Below are positions 57,609 through 64,000 of a DNA stretch of 64,000 bases, one piece after another. The stretch is from Streptomyces longisporoflavus (GTDB lineage Bacteria; Actinomycetota; Actinomycetes; Streptomycetales; Streptomycetaceae). Within the stretch, counting starts at the first letter, position 1, and every line of letters begins with the position of its first letter. The notes beneath the pieces are model-generated. The model searched no databases, had not been told where the DNA came from, and was given only the letters and a program-made list of their open reading frames with translations. The stretch covers positions 186,001 through 250,000 of the forward strand of contig NZ_BMTR01000009.1 in the NCBI RefSeq assembly GCF_014649775.1, given 5' to 3'. Position numbers and translations under genes: made by a program.

Positions 57609-58997
57609 TCAGAACTGCAGGGACTTCGTCTGGAGGTACTCGGTGAGTCCGTGCGGACCCAGTTCGCGGCCCACTCCTGACTGCTTGTAACCGCCGAAGG
57701 GGGCAAGGGGGTTGAAGCTTCCGCCGTTGATGTCGACCTGGCCCGTCTCCATGCGGCGGGCGAAGGCGATCGCCTCCGCGTCGTCGGCCGCCCAGACGGC
57801 GCCCGCGAGTCCGTACACGGTGCCGTTCGCGATGCGCAGGGCCTCGTCCTCGTCCTCGTACCGGATGATCGAGACGACCGGGCCGAAGATCTCCTCGCGG
57901 GCGATCGTCATCTCGGGGGTGACGTCGGCGAAGACGGTCGGCTGGACGTAGTAGCCCTGCTCGCGGGGCGCCTCGGAGCCGCCCGCCACCACGCGCGCGC
58001 CTTCCTCGACGCCCTTGTCGATGTAACCCCGTACGCGCGCCTGCTGCTTGGCGTTGACGACGGGGCCGATGCGGGAGCCGTACTTGGCGGCAGCCTCGGC
58101 GGCGAGCTCCACCGCCTCGTCGTAGCGCGCGGAGTCCACCAGCATGCGGGTCCACGCGCTGCACGTCTGGCCCGAGTTGGACATGACGTTGGCGACGCCC
58201 GCCTTGACCGCCTTGGTCAGGTCGGCGCCGGGCAGGATGACGTTGGCGGACTTGCCGCCGAGCTCCAGGGCCACGCGCTTGACCGCCGCGCCCGCGATGG
58301 CGCCGATCTGCTTGCCGACCGCCGTCGATCCCGTGAAGGAGACCAGGTCGACGCCCTCGTGCTCGGCGAGCGCCTGACCCGCGACCGGGCCGAGGCCCGT
58401 GACCAGGTTGAAGACGCCGGCGGGGATGCCCGCCTCGTGCGCGGCCTCGGCGAAGAGCTGGGCGGTGAGCGGGGTGTCCTCGGCGGGCTTGAGGACCACG
58501 GTGCAGCCCGCGGCGAGCGCGGGGGCGACCTTGTTGACGATCTGGTGGAGGGGGTAGTTCCAGGGCGTGATCGCGCCGACCACGCCGACCGGCTCCATGT
58601 AGACGGTGGAGTTGCCGATCTTCTCCTCGAAGGCGTACGTCGCGGCGAGCTCGGCATACGAGCCCGCGACCAGGATCGGCACGCCCGCGTGCACCATCTG
58701 CGAGAACTGGAGCGGCGAGCCGAGCTCCGCCGTCACCGTCTCGGCGATCTCGTCCTTGCGGGCGACCAGTTGGTCGCGGAGCGCGCCGATGAGCGCGCCG
58801 CGCTCGGCGGGCGGGGTCGCGGCCCAGGCGGGGAACGCCTCGCGGGCGGCCCGTACCGCCGTGTCGACGTCCTCGGCCGTACCGGCGGGGACCTCGCCCA
58901 CCGGCTGCTCGTCGGCCGGGTTGAGGACCGTGATCGTTTCCGTACCGGCGGCGGGCCGCCAGGCGCCGCCGATGTACATGCCGTCGTGGGCCTTCAT
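57609..58997 (-). CDS. NAD(P)-dependent aldehyde dehydrogenase
   Basis: A 462-residue aldehyde dehydrogenase. Catalytic Cys279 is in MSNSGQTCSAWTRM, the general-base Glu is in KRVALELGGKSANVIL, and the oxyanion Asn is in GAITPWNYPLHQIVNK; GSTAVGKQIG is the NAD site and EEIFGPVVSI the C-terminal motif. It converts aldehydes to acids. ATG 58997 has GAGGAGAG upstream. It is the first gene of an operon with the Zn-ADH and has an AAACTA-N7-TAGTTT operator 54 bp upstream, which is predicted to bind the TetR at 52.4 kb. Confidence 0.94.
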   Translation of the reverse strand: MKAHDGMYIGGAWRPAAGTETITVLNPADEQPVGEVPAGTAEDVDTAVRAAREAFPAWAATPPAERGALIGALRDQLVARKDEIAETVTAELGSPLQFSQMVHAGVPILVAGSYAELAATYAFEEKIGNSTVYMEPVGVVGAITPWNYPLHQIVNKVAPALAAGCTVVLKPAEDTPLTAQLFAEAAHEAGIPAGVFNLVTGLGPVAGQALAEHEGVDLVSFTGSTAVGKQIGAIAGAAVKRVALELGGKSANVILPGADLTKAVKAGVANVMSNSGQTCSAWTRMLVDSARYDEAVELAAEAAAKYGSRIGPVVNAKQQARVRGYIDKGVEEGARVVAGGSEAPREQGYYVQPTVFADVTPEMTIAREEIFGPVVSIIRYEDEDEALRIANGTVYGLAGAVWAADDAEAIAFARRMETGQVDINGGSFNPLAPFGGYKQSGVGRELGPHGLTEYLQTKSLQF

Positions 58998-59050
58998 CGC
59001 TCTCCTCGGGTCTGCGTGTCGGATGGGCGTCCGCGCCGCGTCCGCACCCC

Positions 59051-59069
59051 AAACTAGCGCTGATAGTTT
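59051..59069. promoter_or_regulatory. TetR operator before the aldehyde/alcohol dehydrogenase operon (pair 3, site B)
   Basis: AAACTAGCGCTGATAGTTT has perfect 6-bp arms AAACTA and TAGTTT with a 7-bp spacer, and matches the site at the ACAD/TetR divergence at 16 of 19 positions. Confidence 0.72.
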
Positions 59070-59154
59070 TTTGGCACCAGGGGCGTCGGGACGGGGGACA
59101 TACGCCGCGCCACGACACCTACCCCCCACGGGTTCTTCCGAAGTTCGATTTCGT

Positions 59155-59276
59155 GCATGTGACAGACACATGCCAAGGCGCCATTTCTCTTGATCTACGC
59201 ACGTAGAGCCGCCATTCTGCTGTTCGCGCCGAGAGCGGAACGCTCCGCTCCCGGCTGTGTGTGCGATCACGCACAC
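59155..59276. promoter_or_regulatory. Cluster of four perfect palindromes upstream of the subtilisin gene
   Basis: GCATGTG-ACAGA-CACATGC (59155-59173), TCTACG-CA-CGTAGA (59194-59207), GAGCGGA-ACGC-TCCGCTC (59233-59250) and GTGTGCG-ATCA-CGCACAC (59259-59276). All arms are exact. They occupy the 265-bp gene-free region before a secreted protease gene. They could be operators for several regulators, or mRNA leader hairpins for the last two. Confidence 0.6.
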
Positions 59277-59337
59277 GCCCCCACAGTTGCGCCGCCCGAC
59301 CCGGGGCGCGCACGCCTATGAGGAGGACTCCCTCGTA

Positions 59338-60552
59338 ATGGCAATGCTGCGCAGCAAGAAGACTGTGATCGCCGCGGCGATCTCGACCGCCACCGCCGCC
59401 ACTCTGCTCGGTGCGGTCACCGCCCTTCCGGCCCAGGCCGCCCCCACCGAGGGCACCGTGATCGGAGCCGGCTCGGCCGACGCCGTACAGGGCAGCTACA
59501 TCGTCACGCTGAAGAAGGACTCGGGCCTCAAGGCCACCTCGGCCAAGGGCAAGGGCCTGATATCCGAGTACGGCGGCTCGGTGCACAAGACCTTCAAGTC
59601 CGCGCTCAACGGCTACACCGCGAAGCTGAGCGCGGCGGAGGCGAGACGCCTCGCCGCCGACCCCGCGGTCGCGACGGTCGAGCAGAACCAGCGGGTCCAG
59701 GCCGACGCGACCCAGTCCAACGCCCCCTGGGGCCTGGACCGCATCGACCAGACGAGCCTGCCGCTGTCCGGAACCTACACCTACCCGGACACCGCGGGCT
59801 CGGGCGTCACCGCGTACGTGATCGACACCGGCGTGCGCATCACGCACTCCGAGATCAGCGGGCGCGCGGTGAACGGCTATGACGCGGTCGACCGCGACAA
59901 CACCGCCCAGGACGGCAACGGCCACGGCACGCACGTGGCCACCACCATCGCGGGCAAGACGTACGGCGTCGCCAAGAAGGCCAAGATCGTGGCCGTCCGC
60001 GTGCTCGACAACAACGGCTCCGGCACCACCGCCGGCGTCATCGCGGGCATCGACTGGGTGACGAGCAACCACGCGGCGGGCGCCCCCGCCGTGGCCAACA
60101 TGTCGCTCGGCGGCGGCGCCTCCACCTCGCTGGACAACGCGGTGAAGAACTCCATCGCCGACGGCGTCAGCTACGCGGTCGCCGCGGGCAACGAGGGCGT
60201 CAACGCCTCCTCGTCGTCCCCGGCGCGGGTCCCCGCGGCCATCACGGTGGGCGCCACCAGCAACACGGACGCGAAGGCCAGCTGGTCCAACTACGGCTCG
60301 ATCCTGGACATCTTCGCGCCGGGCGTCTCCATCAAGGCGGGCTGGCACACCGGCGACACCGCCACGAACACCATCTCCGGTACGTCGATGGCCACCCCGC
60401 ATGTCGCGGGTGCCGCCGCGGTCTACCTGGCGGGCCACACCTCGGCCACGCCGGCGCAGGTCTCGTCGGCGCTGGTGAACGGCGCCACGACGGGCAAGGT
60501 CACCAGCCCCGGCAGCGGTTCGCCCAACAGGCTGCTGAAGATCGTCCCGTAA
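59338..60552 (+). CDS. Secreted S8-family (subtilisin) serine protease
   Basis: A 404-residue preproenzyme. A signal peptide (KKTVIAAAISTATAATLLGAVTALPAQAA) is followed by an I9 inhibitor prodomain (SYIVTLKKDSGLKATSAKGKGLISEYGGSVHKTFKSALNGYTAKLSAAEARRLAADPAVATVEQ) and the catalytic domain with Asp163 (VIDTGVR), His196 (GNGHGTHVA) and Ser350 (GTSMATPHVAG). It is close to the aqualysin/proteinase K branch. It is typical of Streptomyces extracellular proteases made during growth on protein or at development. AGGAGG lies 12 nt before ATG 59338; another ATG is two codons later. Confidence 0.95.
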   Translation: MAMLRSKKTVIAAAISTATAATLLGAVTALPAQAAPTEGTVIGAGSADAVQGSYIVTLKKDSGLKATSAKGKGLISEYGGSVHKTFKSALNGYTAKLSAAEARRLAADPAVATVEQNQRVQADATQSNAPWGLDRIDQTSLPLSGTYTYPDTAGSGVTAYVIDTGVRITHSEISGRAVNGYDAVDRDNTAQDGNGHGTHVATTIAGKTYGVAKKAKIVAVRVLDNNGSGTTAGVIAGIDWVTSNHAAGAPAVANMSLGGGASTSLDNAVKNSIADGVSYAVAAGNEGVNASSSSPARVPAAITVGATSNTDAKASWSNYGSILDIFAPGVSIKAGWHTGDTATNTISGTSMATPHVAGAAAVYLAGHTSATPAQVSSALVNGATTGKVTSPGSGSPNRLLKIVP

Positions 60553-60578
60553 CGGCCCCGCTTGTCCCGTAGTACCCC

Positions 60579-60611
60579 GTTCCCCGGAGGCAGCCGGCGC
60601 CTCCGGGGAAC
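60579..60611 (+). terminator. Terminator after the subtilisin gene
   Basis: GTTCCCCGGAGGC and GCCTCCGGGGAAC form a perfect 13-bp stem with a 7-nt loop, 26 bp after the stop codon. Confidence 0.88.
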
Positions 60612-60718
60612 TTCCGTGCGTCCGCTCGTCCGGCGGCCCTCTCCTCTAGGCTTCACCTCAACTCCGGTGTTCCGGAAGGCTGCTGAAAGATTCCGACGGA
60701 GTACGACGGAGGTGGGAA

Positions 60719-61732
60719 GTGAGCCGGTCGAAGAGCAAGGTGACCATCACGGAGATAGCCCGGCAGGCGGGCGTCTCGGTGCCGACCGTGTCGCGGGTGG
60801 TCAACGGCCGGTCCGACGTGTCGGAGGAGACCCGCGCGCGCATCGAGGACCTGCTGCGCGAGCACGGCTACGAGCGGCGGGCGACCGCGCCCGGCAGCCG
60901 CGCCGCCCTCGTCGACCTGGTCTTCAACGACCTCGACAGCCCCTGGGCCGTGGAGATCATCCGCGGCGTCGAGGAAGTGGTGCACGCGGCGGGCGCGGGC
61001 ACGGTGGTCTCCGCGATCCACGGCGCGTCCGGCTCGGCCCGGCAGTGGATGAAGAACCTGCGGGCCCGCGCCTCGGACGGCGTGATCCTGGTGACCTCCG
61101 TCCTGGAACCGGTGCTCCACGACGAGCTGCGGCGGCTCGGCGTGCCGCTCGTCGTGATCGACCCGGCGGGCTCCCCCGCCCTGGACGCACCGACCGTGGG
61201 CGCCACCAACTGGGCCGGCGGTATGGCCGCGACGGAGCATCTGCTCTCCCTGGGCCATCGCAGGATCGGCTTCATCGCGGGCCCGCCGCGGCTGCTGTGC
61301 TCCCGTGCCAGGCTCGACGGCTACCGCGCGGCGCTGGAGAGCGCGGGGGTGCCCGTGGACGACACGCTGATCGTGCCGGGCGACTTCTACCACGCGTCCG
61401 GGTTCGCCGGGGCGGGCGAACTGCTCGCCCTCGCCGAGCCGCCGACCGCGCTCTTCGCCGCCAGCGACCAGATGGCGCTCGGCGCGATCGAGGCCCTGCG
61501 GCGGCGCGGTCTGCGGGTGCCCGAGGACCTCAGCGTGGTCGGCTTCGACGATCTGCCGGAGGTCAGCTGGTCGGCTCCGCCGCTGACGACCGTGCGCCAG
61601 CCCCTCTCGGACATGGGGAAACTCGCCGCCCGCACGGTGCTGCGCCTCGCGCTCGGCGAGGAGCCCGCGTCGCCCCGGATCGAGCTGGCCACGGAGCTGG
61701 TGGTGCGCGCGAGCACGGCGCCGCGAATCTGA
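60719..61732 (+). CDS. LacI-family transcriptional regulator
   Basis: A 337-residue sugar-responsive repressor. The LacI HTH is VTITEIARQAGVSVPTVSRVVNGRSDVSEETRARIEDLLREHGY with the hinge-helix R-x-A. The periplasmic-binding-like effector domain has LVDLVFNDLDSPWAVEIIRGVEEVVHAAG, LVVIDPAGSPALDAPTVGATNWAGGMAATEHLLSLGHRRIGFIAGP and TALFAASDQMALGAIEALRRRGLRVPEDLSVVGFDDLPE. Similar proteins control xylose, xylan or other glycan genes, but no sugar genes are next to it here. GGAGGTG lies before the GTG start. Targets may be elsewhere. Confidence 0.92.
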   Translation: MSRSKSKVTITEIARQAGVSVPTVSRVVNGRSDVSEETRARIEDLLREHGYERRATAPGSRAALVDLVFNDLDSPWAVEIIRGVEEVVHAAGAGTVVSAIHGASGSARQWMKNLRARASDGVILVTSVLEPVLHDELRRLGVPLVVIDPAGSPALDAPTVGATNWAGGMAATEHLLSLGHRRIGFIAGPPRLLCSRARLDGYRAALESAGVPVDDTLIVPGDFYHASGFAGAGELLALAEPPTALFAASDQMALGAIEALRRRGLRVPEDLSVVGFDDLPEVSWSAPPLTTVRQPLSDMGKLAARTVLRLALGEEPASPRIELATELVVRASTAPRI

Positions 61733-61854
61733 CCTGCCGCCATACCGCCCCCGAACTCCCTTTCCCGCCAGGAGCGTACGCATCGACCGATAATTTCCGG
61801 AGCCCTTCCGGGACTTCGCCGCCAAGGACAGCAAGGCGCGGGAAGGTGTGGGGT

Positions 61855-61930
61855 TCAGCCCCTCCGGCGTTTGAGGAGCGGGGGTCTGGGGGCGGAGCCC
61901 TCAGCTTCGGGAAGGGGCGGGGTCGGGGAA
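61855..61930 (-). repeat. Dispersed intergenic repeat, copy 3 (inverted, inside the MFS gene end)
   Basis: On the minus strand it reads from TTCCCCGACCCCGCCCCTTC to CTCAAACGCCGGAGGGGCTGA, like the ends of copy 1 with a different, shorter middle. Its final TGA is the stop codon of the MFS gene, so the repeat encodes the protein's last 25 or so residues. Confidence 0.8.
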
Positions 61931-63099
61931 TGCCCCGCAGGGCTACGCCTCAGCCCCAACCCGGCCGCCACCAGCAAGAGGCCCCCGAGCATCACGAAGG
62001 GCGCGGCAACTCCCGCCACCCCGGCGATCAACCCGGCTCCGGCGGGCGCGGCCACCTGCCCGAGCCGATTTCCGGTCAGTCGCAGCGCGAGCGCGGTGGA
62101 CCGTGCCCCGTCCGGGGCGGCTTGCACGACGGTCGTCATCGACAACGGCTGCCCGACCCCCAGGCAGAACCCGAGCAGAACCAGCATCACCCCGAGGCCC
62201 CACACCGGCACCGGCAGCGCGACCCCCGCACACAACAGGGCAGCCAGCAGACACGTGACGACGATCAGCGCCGTACGCCCGAGCAGATTGATCAGCGGCG
62301 TCATCACGAGCCGGCAGGCGATCGTCGCCGCGGCCCGCAGCGAGAGCAGCACCCCGACCGTCGCGGGCGCGATGCCCCGGTGCTCGCCGACCACCGGCAG
62401 ATAGGCGGTGAGGATGTCCGTGGCGGAGAGCACCGCGAGGCTGATGAAGATCCCCGCGGGCACACCACGCGTACGCAGAATGCCGAACACCGGCACCTTG
62501 GGACCCGCCCGCCCCGCGCCGGGCGCCGCCGACCGCACATGCTCGATCCGCCACAGCGAAGTGAACGAGACCGCGGCGACCCCCGCCGACACCAGCAGCG
62601 CGAGAGCGCTCGTACGGCCCATGTCCGCCCCGATGAGGGACCCCGCCGCGATCGGTCCGACCAATTGTCCGAGCGAGGCGCCGATCGTGAAGTGCCCGAA
62701 GTTGCGGTCCTGTTCGTCGGGGGCGGACTGCCGGGCGACGATCGACTGGGCGCCGATCACGAAGCAGAGGTGCCCGAGGCCCATCACACCGCTCCAGGCG
62801 GCGAGCGCGCCGAGCGACCCCGCCGTACCGCTGAGCGCGCACCCGCCGGAGATCAGGACGACACCGATCGGAAGCAGCGGCGCGCACCGCCCGGTGTCGG
62901 TCCTGCGCCCGAGCGGCACGGCCGCGAAGAGCGGAAGCAGGGCGTACACACCGGCGATGACACCGATCGCCCGCTCGTCGGCGCCCAGCGACAGCGCCCG
63001 GTAGGAAACGGCCGGACGCGCCATCGACACCGCCCCCTGCGCGAAGCTGAAGGCGATGACGAGGCGCAGCAACCAGGCCCGGCCCGGTGTCGATGGCAT
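61855..63099 (-). CDS. MFS transporter with repeat-derived C-terminus
   Basis: A 414-residue MFS protein with about 12 helices (AWLLRLVIAFSFAQGAVSMARPAVSYRALSLGADERAIGVIAGVYALLPLFAAVPLGRRTD; LAAWSGVMGLGHLCFVIGAQSIVARQ; VGVLLSLRAAATIACRLVMTPL; VMLVLLGFCLGVGQPLSMTTVVQAAP). It resembles drug- or sugar-exporter subfamilies. The last 25 residues (HSPTPPLPEAEGSAPRPPLLKRRRG) are translated from a dispersed intergenic repeat and have no membrane character. Its ATG overlaps the CitMHS stop by 1 nt (TGATG), so translation is coupled. Confidence 0.88.
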   Translation of the reverse strand: MPSTPGRAWLLRLVIAFSFAQGAVSMARPAVSYRALSLGADERAIGVIAGVYALLPLFAAVPLGRRTDTGRCAPLLPIGVVLISGGCALSGTAGSLGALAAWSGVMGLGHLCFVIGAQSIVARQSAPDEQDRNFGHFTIGASLGQLVGPIAAGSLIGADMGRTSALALLVSAGVAAVSFTSLWRIEHVRSAAPGAGRAGPKVPVFGILRTRGVPAGIFISLAVLSATDILTAYLPVVGEHRGIAPATVGVLLSLRAAATIACRLVMTPLINLLGRTALIVVTCLLAALLCAGVALPVPVWGLGVMLVLLGFCLGVGQPLSMTTVVQAAPDGARSTALALRLTGNRLGQVAAPAGAGLIAGVAGVAAPFVMLGGLLLVAAGLGLRRSPAGHSPTPPLPEAEGSAPRPPLLKRRRG

Positions 63100-64000
63100 C
63101 AGATGATGCCGAAGAGGATGCCGGAGCCGAGCACCACGAGCGAGGTGAGCACGGCCCATTTGACGGTGAACTTGGTGTGGTCGCCGAACTCGACCTTGGC
63201 CATGCCGACCAGGACGTACACGGCGGGCACCAGCGGGCTCGACATGTGCAGCGCCTGCCCCGCGATCGAGGCGCGGGCGATTTCGAGGGTGCCGACGCCG
63301 TGCGCCTGGCCCGCCTCGGCGAGGACCGGCAGGACGCCGAAGTAGAAGCCGTCGTTCGACATGAAGTAGGTGAGCGGCAGCGACAGGAGGCCGGTGACCA
63401 GGCCCATCTGCGGGCCCATGCCCTCCGGGATGGCGTCGACGAGCCACTTGGCCATGCTGTCGACCATGCCGGTGCCCTGGAGGACTCCGGTGAAGACGGC
63501 GGCCGCGAAGACCATGCCGGTGACGTTGAGTACGTTCTCGGCGTGGGCGCCGATGCGGGCCTTCTGGTCGGGCATGTGCGGGAAGTTGACCGTGAGGGCG
63601 AGCGCGGCGCCGAGCAGGAAGAGGACCGGGATCGGCAGCCACTCCATGATCATGGCGGTGAGCAGGACCACGGTGAGACCGGCGTTGAACCAGTAGAGCT
63701 TGGGGCGCAGGGTGGCGCGGTTCGGGTCGAGCCCCTGGAAACCCTCGTCCTCGTCGGCGTCGTCGGAGGCAGCGCCACCGGAAGCAGCGCCTCCGGAAGC
63801 GGCGTCCGCGTCCGTGCCGGAGCCCGCTCCCCCGGTGGTCTTCTTGGTGAGCGACGTGCGCCCGTCACCGGTGCCGCCGCCCGCGCCCACCAGAACCGTC
63901 TCGCTCGCCGTCTCCTTCTCCAGGACCTCGTCCAGGGAGAGCATGCCGAGCCGCTTGCGCTCCCGCAGGCCCAGTGCGTAGGAGAGCAGGAAGACGGCCA
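63099..64000 (-). CDS. CitMHS-family citrate:H+/metal symporter (C-terminal 300 residues, cut by window edge)
   Basis: The start lies beyond the right edge; about 300 residues are present. Helices include LTVVLLTAMIMEWLPIPVLFLLGAALALTVNFP and MVFAAAVFTGVLQGTGMVDSMAKWL, then GLVTGLLSLPLTYFMSNDGFYFGVLPVLAEAG and IAGQALHMSSPLVPAVYVLVGMAKVEFG, typical of Mg2+-citrate or Ca2+-citrate CitMHS carriers. A Gly/Ser/Ala-rich insert (GGAGSGTDADAASGGAASGGAASDDADEDE region) fills the central cytoplasmic loop. It is the upstream gene of an operon with the MFS transporter. Confidence 0.9.
   Translation of the reverse strand, partial: AVFLLSYALGLRERKRLGMLSLDEVLEKETASETVLVGAGGGTGDGRTSLTKKTTGGAGSGTDADAASGGAASGGAASDDADEDEGFQGLDPNRATLRPKLYWFNAGLTVVLLTAMIMEWLPIPVLFLLGAALALTVNFPHMPDQKARIGAHAENVLNVTGMVFAAAVFTGVLQGTGMVDSMAKWLVDAIPEGMGPQMGLVTGLLSLPLTYFMSNDGFYFGVLPVLAEAGQAHGVGTLEIARASIAGQALHMSSPLVPAVYVLVGMAKVEFGDHTKFTVKWAVLTSLVVLGSGILFGII

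Noticed and set aside
1..64000. In-frame TTA codons (bldA control)
   Set aside because: The TTA (or TAA on the minus strand) trinucleotides I checked fell across codon boundaries, for example in GGT TAC; this was not an exhaustive count.
1..64000. Insertion sequences, prophage, integrative element or att site
   Set aside because: No transposase, integrase, relaxase or phage structural protein was recognised, and the tRNA-Leu 3' end is not followed by an integrase gene or an obvious duplicated tRNA end.

Overview
The window is high-GC chromosomal DNA from an actinomycete, almost certainly a Streptomyces. The evidence is the codon usage, frequent GTG starts, two chaplin genes, the gntR-gntK-gntP gluconate locus, a DUF3090/MSMEG_4193-type phosphatase pair, a DUF5703 protein and dispersed intergenic repeats typical of the genus. 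From memory, the order chpC-chpH-M20 peptidase-gluconate genes matches the SCO1670-1680 region of S. coelicolor, so this looks like conserved chromosomal core. I see no insertion sequence, prophage, CRISPR array, rRNA or biosynthetic gene cluster.

Layout. 0-9 kb: DUF3090 protein (cut by the window edge), histidine phosphatase, CorA Mg2+ channel, ferritin-like protein, F420 oxidoreductase, aldo/keto reductase, a RecD2-like protein with a ruined ATP site, an Asp-rich protein and DUF5703. 9-12.3 kb: long (chpC-like) and short (chpH-like) chaplins, an M20 metallohydrolase and tRNA-Leu(GAG). 12.3-18.3 kb: YihY membrane protein, a catalase-like/alpha-dioxygenase fusion coupled to a nitroreductase-fold protein, and a YchJ protein. 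18.3-21.4 kb: gluconate repressor, kinase and permease with a palindromic operator. 21.4-30.1 kb: molybdoenzyme plus cytochrome b, amino-acid permease, FAD dehydrogenase divergent from TetR-SDR, NUDIX and paired DUF202 proteins. 30.1-42.8 kb: quinone-reductase-like enzyme, His-rich protein, an acyl-CoA module (phosphotransferase-ACAD facing TetR-CoA ligase-SDR), NamZ-like muramidase, erythromycin-esterase-like protein, MHS transporter and an alpha/beta hydrolase. 42.8-49.5 kb: penicillin acylase-family enzyme, two unknown proteins, a BKACE enzyme, a DRB0094-type RNA ligase and SoxR. 49.6-59.1 kb: MaoC/TetR, YiaA/B, ACAD/TetR, ArsR, urea transporter, MHS transporter and an alcohol/aldehyde dehydrogenase pair. 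59.1-64 kb: secreted subtilisin, LacI regulator and an MFS exporter coupled to a CitMHS citrate carrier (cut by the window edge).

How it fits together. Much of the right two thirds is small catabolic modules for acyl-CoA, aldehyde and alcohol substrates, each with its own TetR repressor. Three pairs of near-identical sites can be read directly from the sequence: ACATACCGACTGGT before both the phosphotransferase-ACAD and the SDR-CoA ligase operons; TGAGCAAGCGCTTAG before both MaoC and its TetR; and AAAyTA-N7-TAGTTT between ACAD and TetR and again 6.7 kb away before the aldehyde dehydrogenase. These predict three separate local regulons. The most unusual protein is the catalase-like/alpha-dioxygenase fusion with its overlapping nitroreductase-fold partner, a possible bacterial oxylipin-forming pair. 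Second is the RecD2-like protein whose P-loop lysine and Walker B acid are both gone.
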